Below are positions 62,581-64,000 of a stretch of 64,000 nt of DNA, one piece after another. Under the pieces are notes generated by a model. The model was not told the origin of the DNA and ran no database searches. It worked only from the letters and a program-made list of their open reading frames with translations. A program made the position numbers and the translations under genes. Source of the stretch: Amphibalanus amphitrite (taxonomy: Eukaryota > Arthropoda > Thecostraca > Balanomorpha > Balanidae); NCBI RefSeq assembly GCF_019059575.1, contig NW_024882021.1:415292-479291 (forward strand). Direction: 5' to 3'. Position 1 is the first letter of the stretch. Each line of letters begins with the position of its first letter.

Positions 62581-64000
62581 TCAGGTTGGATCCGTCAGCA
62601 GCCGCCTGAGGCGGTGCTTAAAAACAGGCACCGGGAGCCCGAGCAAATCAGGTGACAGGCGGTTGTAAAGAACCGGACCACGGCTGATGAAGCGCCTCTT
62701 GCCTGCTTCGGTTCTAGATCGGAGCACATATAGTGAGTGGTCCTGTCGGGTCACCCTAGCTTGCGCTCCTAGTGAGCTCCTAGCGGCAGCCACGGTTGAC
62801 AAACCGGCGGCTAACACCTCGGGCTCACCGAAGCGCAGCAGTTTGTGCACCATGCACAGTGTGCCATGCACCACAAGGTTTTTCGCGCTGAGCCAACGCA
62901 GCCTCTCAAGCAGGTCCGACACGTGATCATACTTTTTGCGTCCGTAAATGATTTTTGCCCCATAATTTAGAGTCTTCTGAATGAGTGCAAGGTTCTTCGA
63001 ACCGTTGCCATAGACAGTGATACAGTATCGAAGCTGCAAGAGAACCAAGGCGTTGACCAGCACGGAGATGACTGACGGAGGCAGGCGCCCCCTGAGATGT
63101 GATAGGCCACTGAGAATGCCGAAACAGCGCCGGGTGACGGCAGAGACGTGAGAGTTCCAGGTGAGGTTGCGATCGAACGTCAGGCCAAGATTTTGTGCTT
63201 CCGAAACGGAAATGATAACGTGATGACGAAATTTTACCGTAACATTTGGGGCATTGCGCAAATTTTGAGCGCTTCCCAGCAGTATCAGCTGAGTTTTCCC
63301 GGCATTGACTTTTAAGCCGTTGGCACGGAACCAGAGGTCAAGAGAAGCTAGCGTCTGTTCCATCCGGTATACTACGTTATGAATTTCTGACTTTTTTCCA
63401 CTGACCAAAATTTGGGTGTCGTCTGCATATTCAACTACGACTGCATCCTCGGCGAACAAGCTAAGGTCGTTGGCAAAAATGCAATAGAGAAGAGGGCCGA
63501 GGGCGGAGCCTTGGAAAACACCGATGCTGTTGGGGAGCGGAGATGAAGTAGTTCTTCCACCCAGAGCGTCAGTGAGGCTGACACTTTGGGTGTTGCCGTG
63601 AAGATATGCCGAAAACCAAGCTGTATCAATACCATGAAGCTGCAATTTAGTCAATAATTTATCGTGGTCTATCACATCAAAACATTTGCTCAAATCCAGC
63701 AGGCAGAGAAGGGATAGCTCTCCACGGTCGGTAGCGGATAGGATGTGATCGGATATGGATATCAGCGCGGTTTCAGTCGAGTGACGAGGCCGAAAACCGT
63801 GCTGAGTGGGGGAGAGGAGATGGTTGTTGGATAGGTAACTGTAGAGCTGTTGATGTACGGCTTTCTCTACAATTTTGGATATAATGGGAACGATAGAGAT
63901 TGGCCGGAAATTTGACGGATCTGAAGGATCACCGGTTTTGTGGATGGGGTGTACGAGGGAATGTTTCCAGGATTGAGGGACATCCGATAGAGAGATGCTG
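62581..64000 (-). CDS. Non-LTR retrotransposon reverse transcriptase (partial, runs off window)
   Basis: Reading leftward from the window edge, the frame is open for about 472 codons to the TGA at 62581-62583. It begins with NFRPISIVPIISKIVEK (RT block 1), then QHGFRPRHSTETAL, LDLSKCFDVIDHDKLL (motif A with catalytic Asp), GVFQGSALGPLLYCIFANDL and YADDTQI (motif C Asp pair). A thumb region and a C-terminal RRRFISRGPVLYNRL-type segment follow. It matches the ORF2 of Jockey/CR1-type LINEs; I do not assign a clade. No frameshift is seen in the visible part, and the upstream endonuclease would lie beyond the window. It may be a recently active copy. Confidence 0.9.
   Translation of the reverse strand, partial: SISLSDVPQSWKHSLVHPIHKTGDPSDPSNFRPISIVPIISKIVEKAVHQQLYSYLSNNHLLSPTQHGFRPRHSTETALISISDHILSATDRGELSLLCLLDLSKCFDVIDHDKLLTKLQLHGIDTAWFSAYLHGNTQSVSLTDALGGRTTSSPLPNSIGVFQGSALGPLLYCIFANDLSLFAEDAVVVEYADDTQILVSGKKSEIHNVVYRMEQTLASLDLWFRANGLKVNAGKTQLILLGSAQNLRNAPNVTVKFRHHVIISVSEAQNLGLTFDRNLTWNSHVSAVTRRCFGILSGLSHLRGRLPPSVISVLVNALVLLQLRYCITVYGNGSKNLALIQKTLNYGAKIIYGRKKYDHVSDLLERLRWLSAKNLVVHGTLCMVHKLLRFGEPEVLAAGLSTVAAARSSLGAQARVTRQDHSLYVLRSRTEAGKRRFISRGPVLYNRLSPDLLGLPVPVFKHRLRRLLTDPT

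Overview
The window is animal nuclear DNA. Genes are split by GT-AG introns, exons are GC-rich (TTI1 strikingly so), and they sit among AT-rich, repeat-laden spacers. The gene content points to an arthropod: a Group-7-allergen-like lipid-binding-fold protein and a Dscam-like Ig/FN3 receptor. A crustacean is my guess, but nothing here fixes the species.

Four host genes are supported. (1) 4154-7284 (+) is an 8-exon gene for a secreted 456-residue protein with two Group-7-allergen/JHBP-like halves. (2) 18888-28039 (-) is a complete 12-exon gene for mitochondrial succinate dehydrogenase flavoprotein subunit (SDHA, 666 residues, every exon phase consistent). (3) 33548-36514 (+) is an intronless 988-residue TTI1-like HEAT-repeat protein of the TTT/PIKK-maturation complex. 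(4) 40908-42678 (-) holds the last four exons of a membrane-anchored Ig/FN3 protein of Dscam type; its 5' exons were not found. SDHA and TTI1 are divergently transcribed. The genes show no operon-like functional linkage.

Much of the rest is transposable elements, many with exact target-site duplications (TSDs) readable by eye. They include piggyBac-like TTAA elements (8289-9444; 42754-46028), TA-flanked inverted-repeat elements (17884-18095, 37134-38620, 43514-45644, 43658-44631, 49862-52023, 50793-51973), hAT-type elements with 8-bp TSDs (47675-49577, 53208-53522, 57967-60057), a 9-bp-TSD element (11457-12890), a Ty3/Gypsy gag-pol remnant (53523-57406, -), a non-LTR RNase H fragment (29593-30794, +) and a non-LTR reverse transcriptase running off the right edge (62581-64000, -). 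Several are nested up to four levels deep. Minisatellites with 20-, 31-, 33-, 40- and about 90-bp units are abundant.

The most unusual signal is recurrent. At six exon edges in three unrelated genes, the intronic tandem repeat next to the exon contains a copy of the splice junction itself: the last or first bases of the exon plus the donor or acceptor. Each such exon is therefore flanked by a ladder of decoy splice sites. I present this as the main candidate for an undescribed phenomenon.
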